A stretch of DNA of 64,000 nt from Scolanthus callimorphus (GCA_033964015.1 CM066914.1:7431831-7495830); one strand, 5' to 3'; shown: positions 37,880 to 49,632, numbered from the stretch's first letter. Translations and numbers: made by a program. The notes: a model not told the origin generated them from the sequence alone.

Positions 37880-37899
37880 AGGTTTGTATGGAATTTTTA

Positions 37900-37902
<3 letters not shown>

Positions 37903-37930
<28 letters not shown>
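37903..37930 (+). repeat. 28-nt G-run
   Basis: Uninterrupted G run, then a C and a further G6, just outside the 37320-37879 element. Confidence 0.9.
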
Positions 37931-38779
37931 CGGGGGGCAAAATCTTGCCCCCCAAAACTAGAAATATCTATAACTTCGGTCCCTTTTAAACGGATTGCCC
38001 TGAAAATTGGGATTATTGCTTATTGCCTATGCGCTCTTCGACTGGAATGTTTAGATTTTAGCTAGCTTATTAATTAAAGATATTAGAATTATATTTATGT
38101 TTTTATGAAACTGTTTTATTTTTGACGTAGCGTCGCCGGTATTAAACTTTTATTGCTCAAAATGGTTTTCTGACTAATGTCAATGTGATCTTTTCCGTGG
38201 TATGGATAGATTTTAACTTGGATGTCTGTATCAAAAGTTGAAGATTTCGTGACAGGCTATGACGTCACGATGCGCCCGCCTATTCCGGCCGAGCGAAACT
38301 AGCAGCGAGTGAAGTGCGCAGGGGATCATGGAAACGATAGCGCCTTTTCCCGCTAAGTAGAGACGCCTGGCCGAAGCAGGGACTAGGAATTTCTCGCGAT
38401 TTACGGCCGTTCGCCAAAGAAGGGACTAAGGACAGCAAGCAGTCTACCGATACAGTACATCAAATCAGTACAGTACATCGACTTCGAGGTGTTTGGAAAT
38501 CCTGATGCAAAACGCTGTTGAGTGCTTGATATAGCTTCTCAAACGAATCATTTAATGTCGAGAAAAAGAAGGAATAAAATCTCAAAAATGTATGCAAACT
38601 AAAACTATGTATCCTTACCGCCTTCGCGCTTATGATTTTCTTTGTTTAAACTTGATGAATTATTAATGAGTTTCAGAATAACCAGAGTTCATCGTTCTAG
38701 AAAGAGCATTGGCATAGGCCCTTGCTTTCAATCATGGCCTGAGTCCATGTAGTCGGGTACCTCATGAAAAGCCGACCGA

Positions 38780-38958
38780 TCGAAATGCGCATGCGTTGAG
38801 CTTATTTGAGCATGCGCACGGAATGCATAAGAACGCTTTCGTACGGATGCGTTGTAGTGTGGACGGGCGTAAACGATAAGTGTGGACGCAAATCTTTTTT
38901 GAAAACGGAGCAAAAAGTATCCGTTTTCTTTGAAAACGGTGTAGTGTGGACGGGGTCT
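38780..38958. mobile_element. MITE fragment with GTAGTGTGGACGGGGTCT end
   Basis: The right end GGTGTAGTGTGGACGGGGTCT (38938-38958) is complementary to a separate left-type end AGACCCCGTCCACACTACAC at about 40580. The two face away from each other, so they are partial copies of one family and not ends of one element. Confidence 0.5.
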
Positions 38959-39104
38959 AAATATTAGCCCCTATTCTAGCTCCGTCTATTTCTATTTTCG
39001 ATTCTGTTTTGCCTGGTTTATAAGTGTTGCTGAAGCAACACTGCTGCCATGGTTGACTGTGTGTCAAAACTTGAGATGGATACTTTGTTTTTACTTTAAC
39101 TGTC

Positions 39105-40160
39105 CAATTTATTTTCGATAAATACATTACCTAAATACATACTCTTTCCTAAAAAATACATGACTTCATGCCCCATGGGTTTAGTGAAGTGTTATGCCCT
39201 TTACTATTGTGGTTCCCCGAGTACTTTTTAGTCTCTGCTTGTGGTAAGCCTTATATAATTGTTTAACCAATCAAAGGACGATTTCACGAAAAGTCTTGAT
39301 AAACAACTAAACCAAGCGAGTCTGCTTAGACCGCTCCCTATATACGACTTGTTGAGGTGGCCGTCTTATTTTTCAGGGCTATGAAATCGACAACCATTCA
39401 GACCATTGTCTGGTATTTGGTAGGGTCTATTGAAACAAAACCAGGTGAATAAAACAAACGGTATTTCAAGACCCTGTAGAGTTTGTAGCTAATGAAACTC
39501 TTTACTAATGAGGTAGTGCTAACACTAGTGAACTCAATCCGTTTCAATTTCATGGCATTTCAATCCGTCCTTTGGTTTTAAAACTGGTCAAGTGATATGT
39601 AGACATAGAACAGCAAACTAATGGTGTCATTTGAAAGTTCCTTACAGTATTAGATCAAATAAACGGGATCATAATATTGTCAAACCCATCGGGTTAAGGG
39701 TGTTCAGTGGCGGATCCAGGATTTTTCAGGGGAGGGGGGAACAATTAAATAGCTGTAGTGCAAAGCTTAATCGTTGTACACGTTCGATTTGTACTTCATC
39801 AAATATTACAAAGAAACTAATAACTATTGTTCCATTCTCCTAGAGAAGTTACAAAGATTGGAAAATTTGCCAGCAGTGATGACAACGTTTTTCCAGCCAG
39901 CACGAGGTCAAAATTCCACAAGACTCCTTAAAATCTAAAAAAAAATAACACGAAAAAGCAGGACACTTTTAATGACAAGTTCCAAAATGTCAATATTTTG
40001 CCTGCCATTTTTAATTAGATTATATATTTTTTTGATTGCAATGTTTAAATGTATTTTTATTGAATTTTATTTCGCAGTATTCAATTCTATTTTATATCTA
40101 AGTACATACTCTTCCCAAAATAAATGACCTATGTCCCATGCCAATATGTGTAGGAGTGGA
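39105..40160 (+). repeat. Duplicated upstream segments of the secreted-peptide gene family
   Basis: A roughly 90-bp block containing CTAAATACATACTCTTCCC and AAATGACCT..GTCCCATG occurs at about 33060-33140, 39105-39195 and 40065-40160 on the + strand. The last one is 200-300 bp upstream of the signal-peptide exon at 40369. The repeated blocks suggest several local duplications of the same gene neighbourhood, most of which have lost the exon. Confidence 0.55.
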
Positions 40161-40271
40161 ATTCGCTTACTAAATATTAATGTCATTTTTGTGGTCTGTG
40201 CGGTACTTTTTAGACAATGGTCGTGAATTCCTTTGAAATATCCTTTTAAACTATTGATTGATTTGATAATG

Positions 40272-40280
40272 TATATATAG
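40272..40280 (+). promoter_or_regulatory. TATA box of the secreted-peptide gene
   Basis: TATATATAG lies 97 bases before the ATG at 40369. An equivalent TATA-like block is preserved upstream of the minus-strand copy (about 35083-35093), supporting function as the core promoter. Confidence 0.55.
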
Positions 40281-40368
40281 ATGCCCTGCGAATGCGCTCA
40301 TTTAGGTAAATCTTGCAAACGTACCTTTGTTGTGTTCTGTTGGCGTCCTATTGCTTCTTTACTTTGCC

Positions 40369-42131
40369 ATGGCTAATCTGATGATGCGATTCCTTTTGGC
40401 CCTGATGTTCATCCATGTTGCCTTGTCCAAACCAAGAAAAGGTAGAAACATTTACAATTACGTAAGATAATAGAGCGACTGTAGTGAAACCAATCGCAAC
40501 GACAGCAAAGTAATTACACCAATTCGAGTCAAAAAAGACCCCTTTATAGGTAAGCGTGAGCTTGACGTTACAATCTTAGACCCCGTCCACACTACACCGT
40601 TTTCAAACGGTGCGTTCCCCTTTTTCTGTAAACTGTCCGCTAGCTCAAATAGGGAGCGCGGGGGATCACGTTAATCACAGAACTTATAGAGGGGGATCAC
40701 TGCATTTTGCCCGTATATTGCACACTTTCCTGTGCTCCATGCTAGATTTTAAGGTTTTAGTTAAATAGAATAAGATTTGGTAATTCATTGGTGTTTAATA
40801 AACAGAACATTACGTGGCCGACATAGCCGCTTGGATATACGAATTTTATCTTCTCGTTGCGCTCACTCGTCAGAATAGAAAAGAATAGGGAAAGACGAAA
40901 AACTCAAACAGCGATGTCTCTGGATACAATGTCCGCAAAAATATAAGTAAATAAGGTAAAAAGCAGACAAACAGGAGCCGAGAGATGCCAACGTTTCGGA
41001 TTTTACTTTCAATCCTTCATCAGGGCGGTTTTAGTAGCCGCCCTGATGAAGGATTGAAAGTAAAATCCGAAACGTTGGCATCTCTCGGCTCCTGTTTTGT
41101 CGGCTTTTTACCTTATTTAATAGAAAAGAATAGAAAACGAGAACATAAATTCCATATCTCCAATGATTTTTGGGGAGGGTTGTGCCGCCGAGGTCTCCAA
41201 AACGTGGCCCTATCTATGCTCTGTTGCTTAAAATGTCATGTACAGAAGAGAGCAAAAGATACACATATTTCTTATAGTGGACAATGTTTTTTGGCAAAAT
41301 GGAGCAAATACACAAGTTATACAATGCTTTCGAGTGGCATACTGCAAAATTAAGCATTAGAGCACAACTTTCTATGACTTTATCGGCGCAATAAAGCACG
41401 CGTGAGTGTTGGGGAGACACGAGAACGTTGTAAAATCACGAGCCGCAGGCGAGTGATTTTAAAACGTTTCGAGTGGCTCTCCCAAAACAACACAAGTGCT
41501 CTATTTGCCGATAAAGTCATAGAAAGTTGGGCTATAATGCTTTTATGATATAGCGGATTACTTTATCGGTGTAATAGAGCATAGATTTGGACCAATCAGA
41601 GCGCGCGTTATATCGTAGCTATATTATAAACATAGATATAAGATCTTTCCTATTTAAGCATTAGAGCACAACTTTCTATGACTTTATCGGCGCAATAGAG
41701 CACGATGTTGGGAGAGACACGAGAACTTTGTAACATCAAGAGCCGCAGGAGATTTTTTACATGGTTTACATGAAAAACAGATGTTTCTATAAGCCTTAAT
41801 TGTAAATAGCTTATGAAATCCGTGGGTGCATAATTATGTGTATGTATGTATGACCATTAGAGAAAGCCGGAGGGGGCACAATGTGCACTATGTTTGTGTG
41901 TGAACAGTCTTGTTTCTGTGTGTTCTTCTCAGAAATGGCACGTGATTTGCAAGAAGATGACATTGACTTTGCCAGCGCTCGAGAAAAGTGTGCAGTTGCG
42001 GCGGAAACCCCGGAGAACCTAGTGGAACTGGTGTATGCCGAAATCCCGGGCAAGTTCTTACTGGTTGTCGTGGCACGTGTGAGCCGCCCGGGACATCCTG
42101 TCCCATCTGTTGCATAAAACGTTTTCACTAG
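40369..42131 (+). CDS. Small secreted cysteine-rich peptide precursor, two exons, frame break
   Basis: Exon 1 (40369-40441) encodes a signal peptide (MANLMMRF, a hydrophobic core, then KPRK) and ends in a GT donor. Exon 2 begins at 41933 after a TTCTTCTCAG acceptor, in phase, with an acidic propeptide (LQEDDIDFASARE). The downstream sequence, in the frame one base back, encodes eight cysteines spaced C-x1-C-x12-C-x9-C-x3-C-x6-C-x2-CC and stops at 42131. Signal peptide, acidic propeptide and a terminal Cys domain are the plan of anthozoan SCRiP-like and other venom or secreted peptides; the exact family and any toxicity are inference. The frame break is at about 41982-41990, next to an A run, so an assembly error is possible. 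In the unbroken annotated frame the ORF reads to 42117 without the cysteine pattern. Confidence 0.6.
40948..41121. repeat. Near-perfect palindrome with hammerhead-like motif in each arm
   Basis: Arms 40948-41030 and 41039-41121 match as reverse complements with only a few differences; the inner 55 bp are exact around an 8-base spacer. Each arm carries CCTGATGAAGGATT...AATCCGAAACG, a motif common at the 3' ends of retroelements and similar to a hammerhead core. It lies in the intron of the secreted-peptide gene. Confidence 0.85.
41354..41545. mobile_element. MITE with TTTCTATGACTTTATCGGC ends
   Basis: ATTAGAGCACAACTTTCTATG at the left is mirrored by CATAGAAAGTTGGGCTATAATG at the right. Internal arms around GTTGGGGAGACACGAGAACG and CGTTTCGAGTGGCTCTCCC are also complementary. 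A second, truncated copy lies at about 41655-41760. Confidence 0.75.
41655..41760 (+). mobile_element. Truncated copy of the 41354 MITE
   Basis: TTAAGCATTAGAGCACAACTT and the following 90 bases repeat the left half of the 41354-41545 element and then diverge after GAGCCGCAGG. Confidence 0.75.
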
Positions 42132-43111
42132 AGAAGTTAATGTTATGTTGATTTTTGGGGATAAATTCTCATTTAAAAAAAGTCGACGACCATCTGGGTA
42201 TTAAAGGGATCGAATATTCGAAGAGAAACTTTCATCACGAACTAGCGAAACAAACATTGAATGGACAACAGCCAAACAGAACAGAAATAGCGCACTCTTT
42301 TCTCCATTCTCTCAAACAACTCCCTGAATGAAGCGAGTCAAGTTGTCGAGATTATCAACCAATCCCTCCCAAAAGTTGGAGCCTAAAAGTCGAAGCGAAA
42401 AATAGATTTCCCAAATTACATTGAACGTAAAATATATACTTGACTTTATTGGAAAAGTAAAAACAAAGTAAGGAACTTTATTAGCGTCTCAAATGTATTT
42501 AGCCATGCATGAGTGCACTACTAATTGGGGAGACGGTGCACACCTTACCCCCTTGCTCTATTAAAAGCTCCAGATGAAAGGAATTCACCATTCATTGTTA
42601 TACCCTTAGTTACTGTTGCTACGTCGGACAAGCCAAATTTTATCTTTGCATAGTATAATATTCCGCCCTGGCTATGTTATTCATGATATGTAAATAAGGT
42701 ATGGGAAATCGCTCTGGCCTGCGACAAGCCCAAACCAAAACGAGTGGGCATTACTGCACTCCAAACCACGGCTTCCTCAGTGGGCGGGAGGGTGGGCCGC
42801 TCGACCGTACAGCTAACAACGACCAAGAGTGGATACCGCGTGACCCTTTTGTATTCATGATTTGCATATTCCGGGGCATTCATTATTATTATGCAAATGA
42901 CTTTGCATAGAGCGCGGAAAAGACACAGATCGCAGGGAGGTGTTAGAAGTTGTTGCATGCAATTTGGATTTTATATTTTTATCATGAAAAGCTGAATAAT
43001 TATTGAAAAATCTTCGATATTCAAGTTTGTGCTCGGACATTTTGAATTACGTAGGAAAAACTTCCTATTGTTTGCTAGGAGTGGGCGGAGCTATCGTCAA
43101 AATAGGGATCG

Positions 43112-43236
43112 ATCTATTCAAAGCTATAAGCAAGCTACTCGGAACAGAGAACAGTCGACACTTGATCCGGGGTTCGAACTCAGGACTGTACGCACAGTTT
43201 GCCGTGCACAAACACACTGCGCCACCGAGCCGCACC
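43112..43236 (-). mobile_element. tRNA-derived SINE
   Basis: On the minus strand the segment starts GGTGCGGCTCGGTGGCGCAG, whose TGGCGCAGTGTG is an RNA polymerase III A box. It continues to GAGTTCGAACC, a B box (43171-43181 on +). Spacing is tRNA-like but the cloverleaf is not intact, so this is a SINE head and not a functional tRNA gene. The 3' limit is approximate. Confidence 0.6.
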
Positions 43237-43439
43237 TGTAGATAGATCTTTTTTGTCAGTTTGGAGGTCTGTTTCGATGATTTAATCTGACAGACTTAAG
43301 GTGGCCGCCATACGTGCTGAATTGGTTAACTGAGCATACGGCAAATCTCGTGCCTGATGAGTTTGTTTCTGTCTCTTAAAAAATCAAAATTAAACACGTC
43401 ATATTAATAAGAAACAATGTTTTCGATGAGAGCCTTATC

Positions 43440-43735
43440 ATTTTTGAAAAACCCTGGGCCCTAAAAATTTTAACCCCCCCTCAATTTCAAGCCCAAAAAT
43501 CTTGAACCCTCCCCCCCTAACATCTGAGCCCAAAAAAATATGGACCCCACCACTGTTATTTAAACCCTATTCCGCAAAAAATACAACAAGAAATTACAAA
43601 GAAAAGTTAAAATGTGACCCCATGAGAGCCCAGAAAATTGTGACCCCCCCCCCCCCCCCCTAAATCGGCGCCCCAAAAAGTGTAGCCCCCCCTCCCCCCT
43701 ACATATTTGCCGGCCCACCCCCCCAGTAATAATGA
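43440..43735. repeat. C-rich degenerate repeat block
   Basis: Six or more loose units of the form (G)AGCCCAAAAA.T.TTGACCCC, with C runs at about 43644-43662 and 43686-43700. They resemble, in complement, the T/G-rich units at 31140-31560. Confidence 0.6.
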
Positions 43736-44350
43736 CCGCTCCCTAATAGCGCGAAATTTAGAATGCAAATTATTCACATGATCGCGAGAGAAAATGGCCG
43801 CCATGTGCTCGATTCTTTGAGCTGAGAAGAAGACAAGAAGGCAACCTACAGCTCGCCGATACAGCTCGAAACACTGTTATCTCCCTACAAAGTTTGGGAA
43901 GTAATTAAGGCAAGTATTCGTGCTATCATTAGCCGTCGAAACGCTGATTTTTATCCTTATGTAACATGTGCCATAATACGTATCAGTTTTTAATGGAGGA
44001 TAAGCTTTTCGCCATGTAGAAGCCCGTTCCATGTTTTCTTGACTGTTTTCCTGAAAACGTTATTTTGATGCACGAGATCTGGCCATGCATTTGATGTTCA
44101 AGAACGTGAAACGGCTATTTTGAGAAAGTGTCGGACTAACAGATTTTACTGACTAAAATGTTGTTACAACTTCTTGACTCCAGAGTGGGTGCAGGATGGC
44201 AGTATGGAGTGAAATTCCAGGGTAAGTAAAACTGGTAAAAATAAATCCAAACTTTTGGGGCTGCTGACCATGGACGATTTCAGCTTTAATGTATGCATAT
44301 GCTGGTTAACAAAGTGATGTGAAGAATGTTTGTGCTGTATCCTGATAGAG

Positions 44351-44370
44351 TGGGGGGGGGGGGGGGGGGG
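44351..44370 (+). repeat. G-run
   Basis: About 18 consecutive G, upstream of the minisatellite. Confidence 0.85.
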
Positions 44371-44556
44371 TTCACTAAACTCAGCCCCACCTCCACCTTG
44401 CCATACATACTTACTAATGAGCCCCCCAACTTTGAAAACTGTTCAACCGTCCCTGTAACCAAGGAGTGTGTACAAGCTTATCACAGGAATGGTCTATTGA
44501 ACATGCTCTATAGTGTATGTAATGTCAATTTTCATTTCATAAAGAAAATTCACATC

Positions 44557-46470
44557 GTCAGCCAGACCACAGGGAGCCCTCCACACCATTAGCCAGACCA
44601 CTGTGAGCCCTTCACACCAATCAGCCAGACCACAGTGAGCCCTTCACACCATAAGCCAGACCACTGTGAGCCCTTCACACCAATCAGCCAGACCACTGTG
44701 AGCCCTTCACACCGTCAGCCAGACCACAGTGAGCCCTTCACACCATCAGCCAGACCACAGTGAGCCCTTCACACCAATCAGCCAGACCACAGTGAGCCCT
44801 TTACACCAATCAGCCAGACCACAGTGAGCCCTTCATACCAATCAGCCAGACCACAGTGAGCCCTTCACACCAATCAGCCAGACCACGGTGAGCCCTTCAC
44901 ACCATCAGCCAGACCACAGTGAGCCCTTCACACATCAGCCAGACCACAGTGAGCCCTTCACACCAATCAGCCAGACCACAGTGAGCCCTTTACACCAATC
45001 AGCAAGACCACAGTGAGCCCTTCATACCAATCAGCCAGACCACAGTGAGCCCTTCACACCAATCAGCCAGACCACGGTGAGCCCTTCACACCATCAGCCT
45101 GACCACAGTGAGCCCTTCACACCAATCAGCCAGACCACAGTGAGCCCTTCACACCATCAGCCAGACCACAGTGAGCCCTTCACACCATCAGCCAGACCAC
45201 AGTGAACCTTTCACACCAATCAGCCAGACCACGGTGAGCCCTTCACACCATCAGCCAGACCACAGTGAGCCCTTCACACCAATCAGCCAGACCACGGTGA
45301 GCCCTTCATACCATCAGCCAACCACAGTGAGCCCTTAACACCATCAGCCAGACCACAGTGAGCCCTTCACACCATCAGCCAGACCACGGTGAGCCCTTCA
45401 CACCATCAGCCAGACCACAGTGAGCCCTTCACACCAATCAGCCAGACCACAGTGAGCCCTTTACACCAATCAGCCAGACCACAGTGAGCCCTTCAGACCA
45501 ATCAGCCAGACCACAGTGAGCCCTTCACACCAATCAGTCAGACCACGGTGAGCCCTTCACACCAATCAGCCAGACCACAGTGAGCCCTTCACACCATCAG
45601 CCAGACCACAGTGAACCCTTCACACCAATCAGCCAGACCACGGTGAGCCCTTCACACCATCAGCCAGACCACAGTGAGCCCTTCACACCAATCAGCCAGA
45701 CCACGGTGAGCCCTTCACACCAATCAGCCAGACCACAGTGAGCCCTTCACACCGTCAGCCAGACCACAGTGAGCCCTTCACACCGTCAGCCAGACCACAG
45801 GGAGGCCTTCACACTGTCAGCCAGACCACAGTGAGCCCTTCACACCATCAGCCAGACCACAGTGAGCCCTTCACACCGTCAGCCAGACCACAGGGAGGCC
45901 TTCACACTGTCAGCCAGACCACAGTGAGGCCTTCACACCACCAGCCAGACCACAGTGAGGCCTTCATACCATCAGCCAGACCAGTGAGGCCTTCACACCG
46001 TCAGCCAGACCACAGTGAGCCCTTCACACCGTCAGCCAGACCACAGGAGGCCTTCACACTGTCAGCCAGACCACAGTGAGGCCTTCACACCACCAGCCAG
46101 ACCACAGTGAGCCCTTCACACCATCAGCCAGACCACAGTGAGCCCTTCACACCGTCAGCCAGACCACAGTGAGCCCTTCACACCGTCAGCCAGACCACAG
46201 GGAGGCCTTCACACTGTCAGCCAGACCACAGTGAGGCCTTCACACCACCAGCCAGACCACAGTGAGGCCTTCACACCGTCAGCCAGACCACAGTGAGGCC
46301 TTCACACCGCCAGCCAGACCAATACTGAGCCCTTCAGACCATCCCCAGACCACAGTGAACCCTTCAGACCATAAGCCAACCACAGTGAGCCATTTAGACT
46401 GTCAACTACAGACCACAGTGAGTCCTTCACACCATCCGCCAGACCACAGTGAACCCTTCACACCATCAGG
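44557..46470 (+). repeat. Minisatellite, ~62 units of 30-31 bp
   Basis: The consensus unit is CAGCCAGACCACAGTGAGCC then CTTCACACCA(A)T. Units alternate between 30 and 31 bases (ACCATCAG versus ACCAATCAG). The right third (from about 45790) is enriched in a GAGGCCTTCACAC variant. Blocks of four to six units with TTTACACC and TTCATACC variants recur at about 44790, 44980 and 45455, showing higher-order amplification. Open frames of 70-110 codons (SARPQ/PDHSEPFTP-type repeats) are by-products of 30-base periodicity. Confidence 0.95.
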
Positions 46471-47144
46471 CTGGTTGTAAATTGTGTTATAATATTGTGA
46501 TCCATACCCTACCATGGAAGGAATTTTCCTTAGGGAAATCGAGCAATCAAGCAATTTTCTCGATTGAATTTGGTCAATCAAATCTGAAAACTTTGTTTTT
46601 AGATGTTTCTACACGTACCTCGTCTTCTACACGTACCTCGTTTTCTAATATTGAATGAAAACAACAACAAAGGAGTGGCTGGCATGGGCTCTATAGTTAC
46701 AGTACTGATGCCATGATTGTTGTTGCATTTTTTGCTGACATGCTTGAGCCTACACTTCCTGCCCACAATGCATTGCTTTGTTTTTATTTATATCAGTGCA
46801 TCAGGAGCTGAACTACTCAAAGGATTCATACTGTTATACATGTTTGGTGGCAGAACGTGACGGGATGGCAAACTTTTTTTCTCGAGTCTCTAAGTTTCAA
46901 TGATATAACAAATGTCGGTACAGCACTGCATTATGGGCAGGGTGTGTGTTAATGGCTGCTTAAAAGTATTGCCTTTTGACTTTGGGTTGTACTGTAGATC
47001 TCAAGGATGATAGCTTATGATTTCATTGGGTGATACTCCACCACTAACCATAATCATTCAGGCAAATGAACCACCATAAAAATACACTACTCAGTACTTC
47101 ATTTGGCAGGATTCTGGCTCAACAACTGTTGCACAACATTCATA

Positions 47145-47340
47145 TGTGATTCCAGAAAATATACTTGGTCCTCCCATGGAGGGAGGTTGGTATTTGACCC
47201 CCCTCATCCAACCACTCTCAAATTTCCAGTGAAAAACATAGGTATGATTGCATGGGGATGGCAAATTGACACCTACTTCATTCCTCTGGAATTTCTAATC
47301 CCCTCTATGGAGAGAGTAAGAATTATTTTCTGGAATCACA
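47145..47340. mobile_element. MITE with TGTGATTCCAGAAAATAT ends
   Basis: TGTGATTCCAGAAAATAT at the left and ATTATTTTCTGGAATCACA at the right are complementary. It is the same family as 49528-49632. Confidence 0.75.
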
Positions 47341-48114
47341 TAATTTTCTTTGTGTTATAGTAGGGATCTAACATGCATGTACTTATTTTATGTATATATT
47401 GTAAAGAGGCCAAAGTCCCACAAGGCCCTAAAGACTCCAGCTGAAAATGGTGCTCCAGATGTCAAACGGTATGTGTGTCAACTTGCTACACTTAGTACTG
47501 AGCCTTCCAGCTCTTAACTGCTCACCAGGCAGTATCTCCTCAGCTCCCAAGGCCACAGCTCTAGTGCAACAGGGTGATGCTATTCACACCTACCAGGAGT
47601 CTCACATGATTGATGTTGTCATGATGGTAGGTACAAATACATGTAGAACATGACTGATCACATTCAGATTAAGGTAGCATGCCAGCAAATCAAACATATT
47701 CGTATGGACGGTGGGCAATAAAAATTATTCAAATACTTTTGAAACAATTGTAAGGCATCCTAATATGATCTAAGTCCTTGGCGGGCTCGGATGAGAAGCT
47801 CTGCTACTAAAATGGTTATTTATGGGTGAGTTTGCAATTTATCAAAATTTTGCACACTGTTTACAAGTAGGTATAAATATAAGCTAATTTTAAGATTAAC
47901 TATTTAGAAACACCAAAAAGTTATCAATTTCATTAGGCTAACGGTTTGGTTAAAACGGGATGTAAAAAAAGAAAATAATATAAAAAAATATCAATTATTA
48001 TAATACTCATCAACATTATTAAGTATCATCAATTGAATAGTAGAATTTACTAAACCAGCCTTATTTTTCTCTTCTTTTATCAAAAGTCAGATTTTTCAAA
48101 TGTTTTCTGAAAGG

Positions 48115-48492
48115 CAATAGACCTTTTTCCAAAATGGCCGCCAAAAATTAAAATTGATTTTTGTTAAAAATGAACACCGGCACTAGAACACACATCATCA
48201 CTTTAGTAAAACTACAAAATTTTGCTGCATTATATACAATATCTTCCGAGAAACGAAAGTTGAAAATTTGAAAATTTACAGATGTATGCATCATACCCCC
48301 AGTCATACAAATCTCTGTAAAAATTTCAATTTTCAGACTCTGCTTTCTCAGCCGACATGGCATTTGGCATAACGAAAATTTGAAGGATTACTAATGTGAT
48401 TATGCTCTTTCTAGTGCCAGTGTCTGATTTTCAGTCAGTTTAATTTTAAGACATGTGAATTTGCGGCGGCCATTTTGGAAAAAGGTCTATTG
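48115..48492. mobile_element. MITE with CAATAGACCTTTTTCC ends
   Basis: The left end CAATAGACCTTTTTCCAAAA and GGCCGCC are mirrored at the right by GGCGGCCATTTTGGAAAAAG and CTATTG. The interior also pairs partly (GGCACTAGAA near 48180 with TTCTAGTGCC near 48411). It is non-coding. Confidence 0.8.
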
Positions 48493-49527
48493 ATCACATA
48501 AGGTTGAAAAAAGTGAAACTATAAAGAACTAGATTAAAGCTATACTGCATCAAATTAAGTGTTTAAAAGTCTGAACTCTACTGTATAAGGGATGTCAAAA
48601 CATGTGTGATCTGTGGATTTTTTAGACTTAATTGAGAATTTTGCTAATGATGTCACACCCTCAGTTTTGGAATTTTTACAATTTTTAGATTGCCTTTCTG
48701 AGATCTCTGGATTCTTTGATTAAAATGTTAAGATATAAATTTTACCATTTTTAAACCCCTACAGTTTAGTTAACTAAGATTACACATGGCATAAACATTT
48801 CATAGCTAAATAAAAATAACCTGAAATCTGAATAGCTCAAATAAGAATAACCTGAAATAACTGTTGTTATTATCATATTCACTACCAGAAGGTCTCAAAA
48901 GTTTAACTGCAATAGTTAATGATAACATGTATTTTATACAAAGAATTAATTTAGATCATATTATTTGCAACCTTGACTGACTGTAGATATAAAGGTCAAT
49001 GCACATATGCATGCCAACCACACAATCGTTTTAAAGTGAGAGTTTAGATTTCCTGATTGAAATTGTCGTGCATGTCACTCCTCAAGATGATAATAATTAA
49101 AAGTGAACAATAATATTGAATAATCATCAAGCACAAAGTCAGGACTATGATCAATAAATAACAAATTAGTATAACAAACATCAGTGACTATTAATCATTT
49201 TTCAAACTAAATTATTAGTCTTTTCCTTTCAGACAATTAATTTCTTAATTTTGATACTTCCAGTGTTATAATCTCATCTAAGTCACTACTGCATAGCTGT
49301 CAACCCTCAGAGTTTAGAGTTTTTGTAAGAATGCAACAAATAACATCCAAGAAAGTTGAGAATGAAGCAAAAAAATATTGAGGCTCCCTCCTATTAAGGA
49401 AGAGTTGACAGTTATTGACAGCTATGTATTGTAGTAAATCAACCAGTCAGTTCATGAATTATCCATCAGTACTAACTCACTGTATCAATCATAATTAAAT
49501 ACGTAACTATATAACATTAACAATCAA

Positions 49528-49632
49528 TGTGTGGTTCCAGAAAATATCCATACCCCCTCCACACCCCCCACCCCTCCAGAATTTCCAATGCCCTTCCGTA
49601 GGGGGGGTATGGAGAATTTCTGGAACCACACA
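49528..49632. mobile_element. MITE with TGTGTGGTTCCAGAAA ends
   Basis: A 105-bp foldback with TGTGTGGTTCCAGAAA and TTTCTGGAACCACACA ends and a C-rich/G-rich complementary inner part (CCATACCCCC and GGGGGTATGG). Confidence 0.8.

Larger units (their letters stand above)
44159..47625 (+). other. Possible multi-exon host gene, unproven
   Basis: Several short stretches look like exons. 44159-44221 (ATG, GT donor at 44222) joins in phase to 46797 onwards, giving a peptide with HQELNYSKDSYCYTC. 47409-47471 gives a Lys-rich peptide (RPKSHKALKTP), and 47516-47625 gives CSPGSISSAPKATALVQQGD before a GTAGGT donor. Phases between the last two do not agree, and I recognise no family. The 1.9-kb minisatellite would sit in its second intron. 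This may be a real gene with assembly indels, or chance. Confidence 0.2.

Noticed and set aside
42855..42915. Two octamer motifs (ATTTGCAT, ATGCAAAT) suggesting a histone or snRNA promoter
   Set aside because: No histone frame or snRNA sequence follows; octamers arise easily in AT-rich DNA.
45738..46079. 113-codon open frame inside the minisatellite
   Set aside because: It results from the 30-base repeat period; no start context, splice sites or homology.
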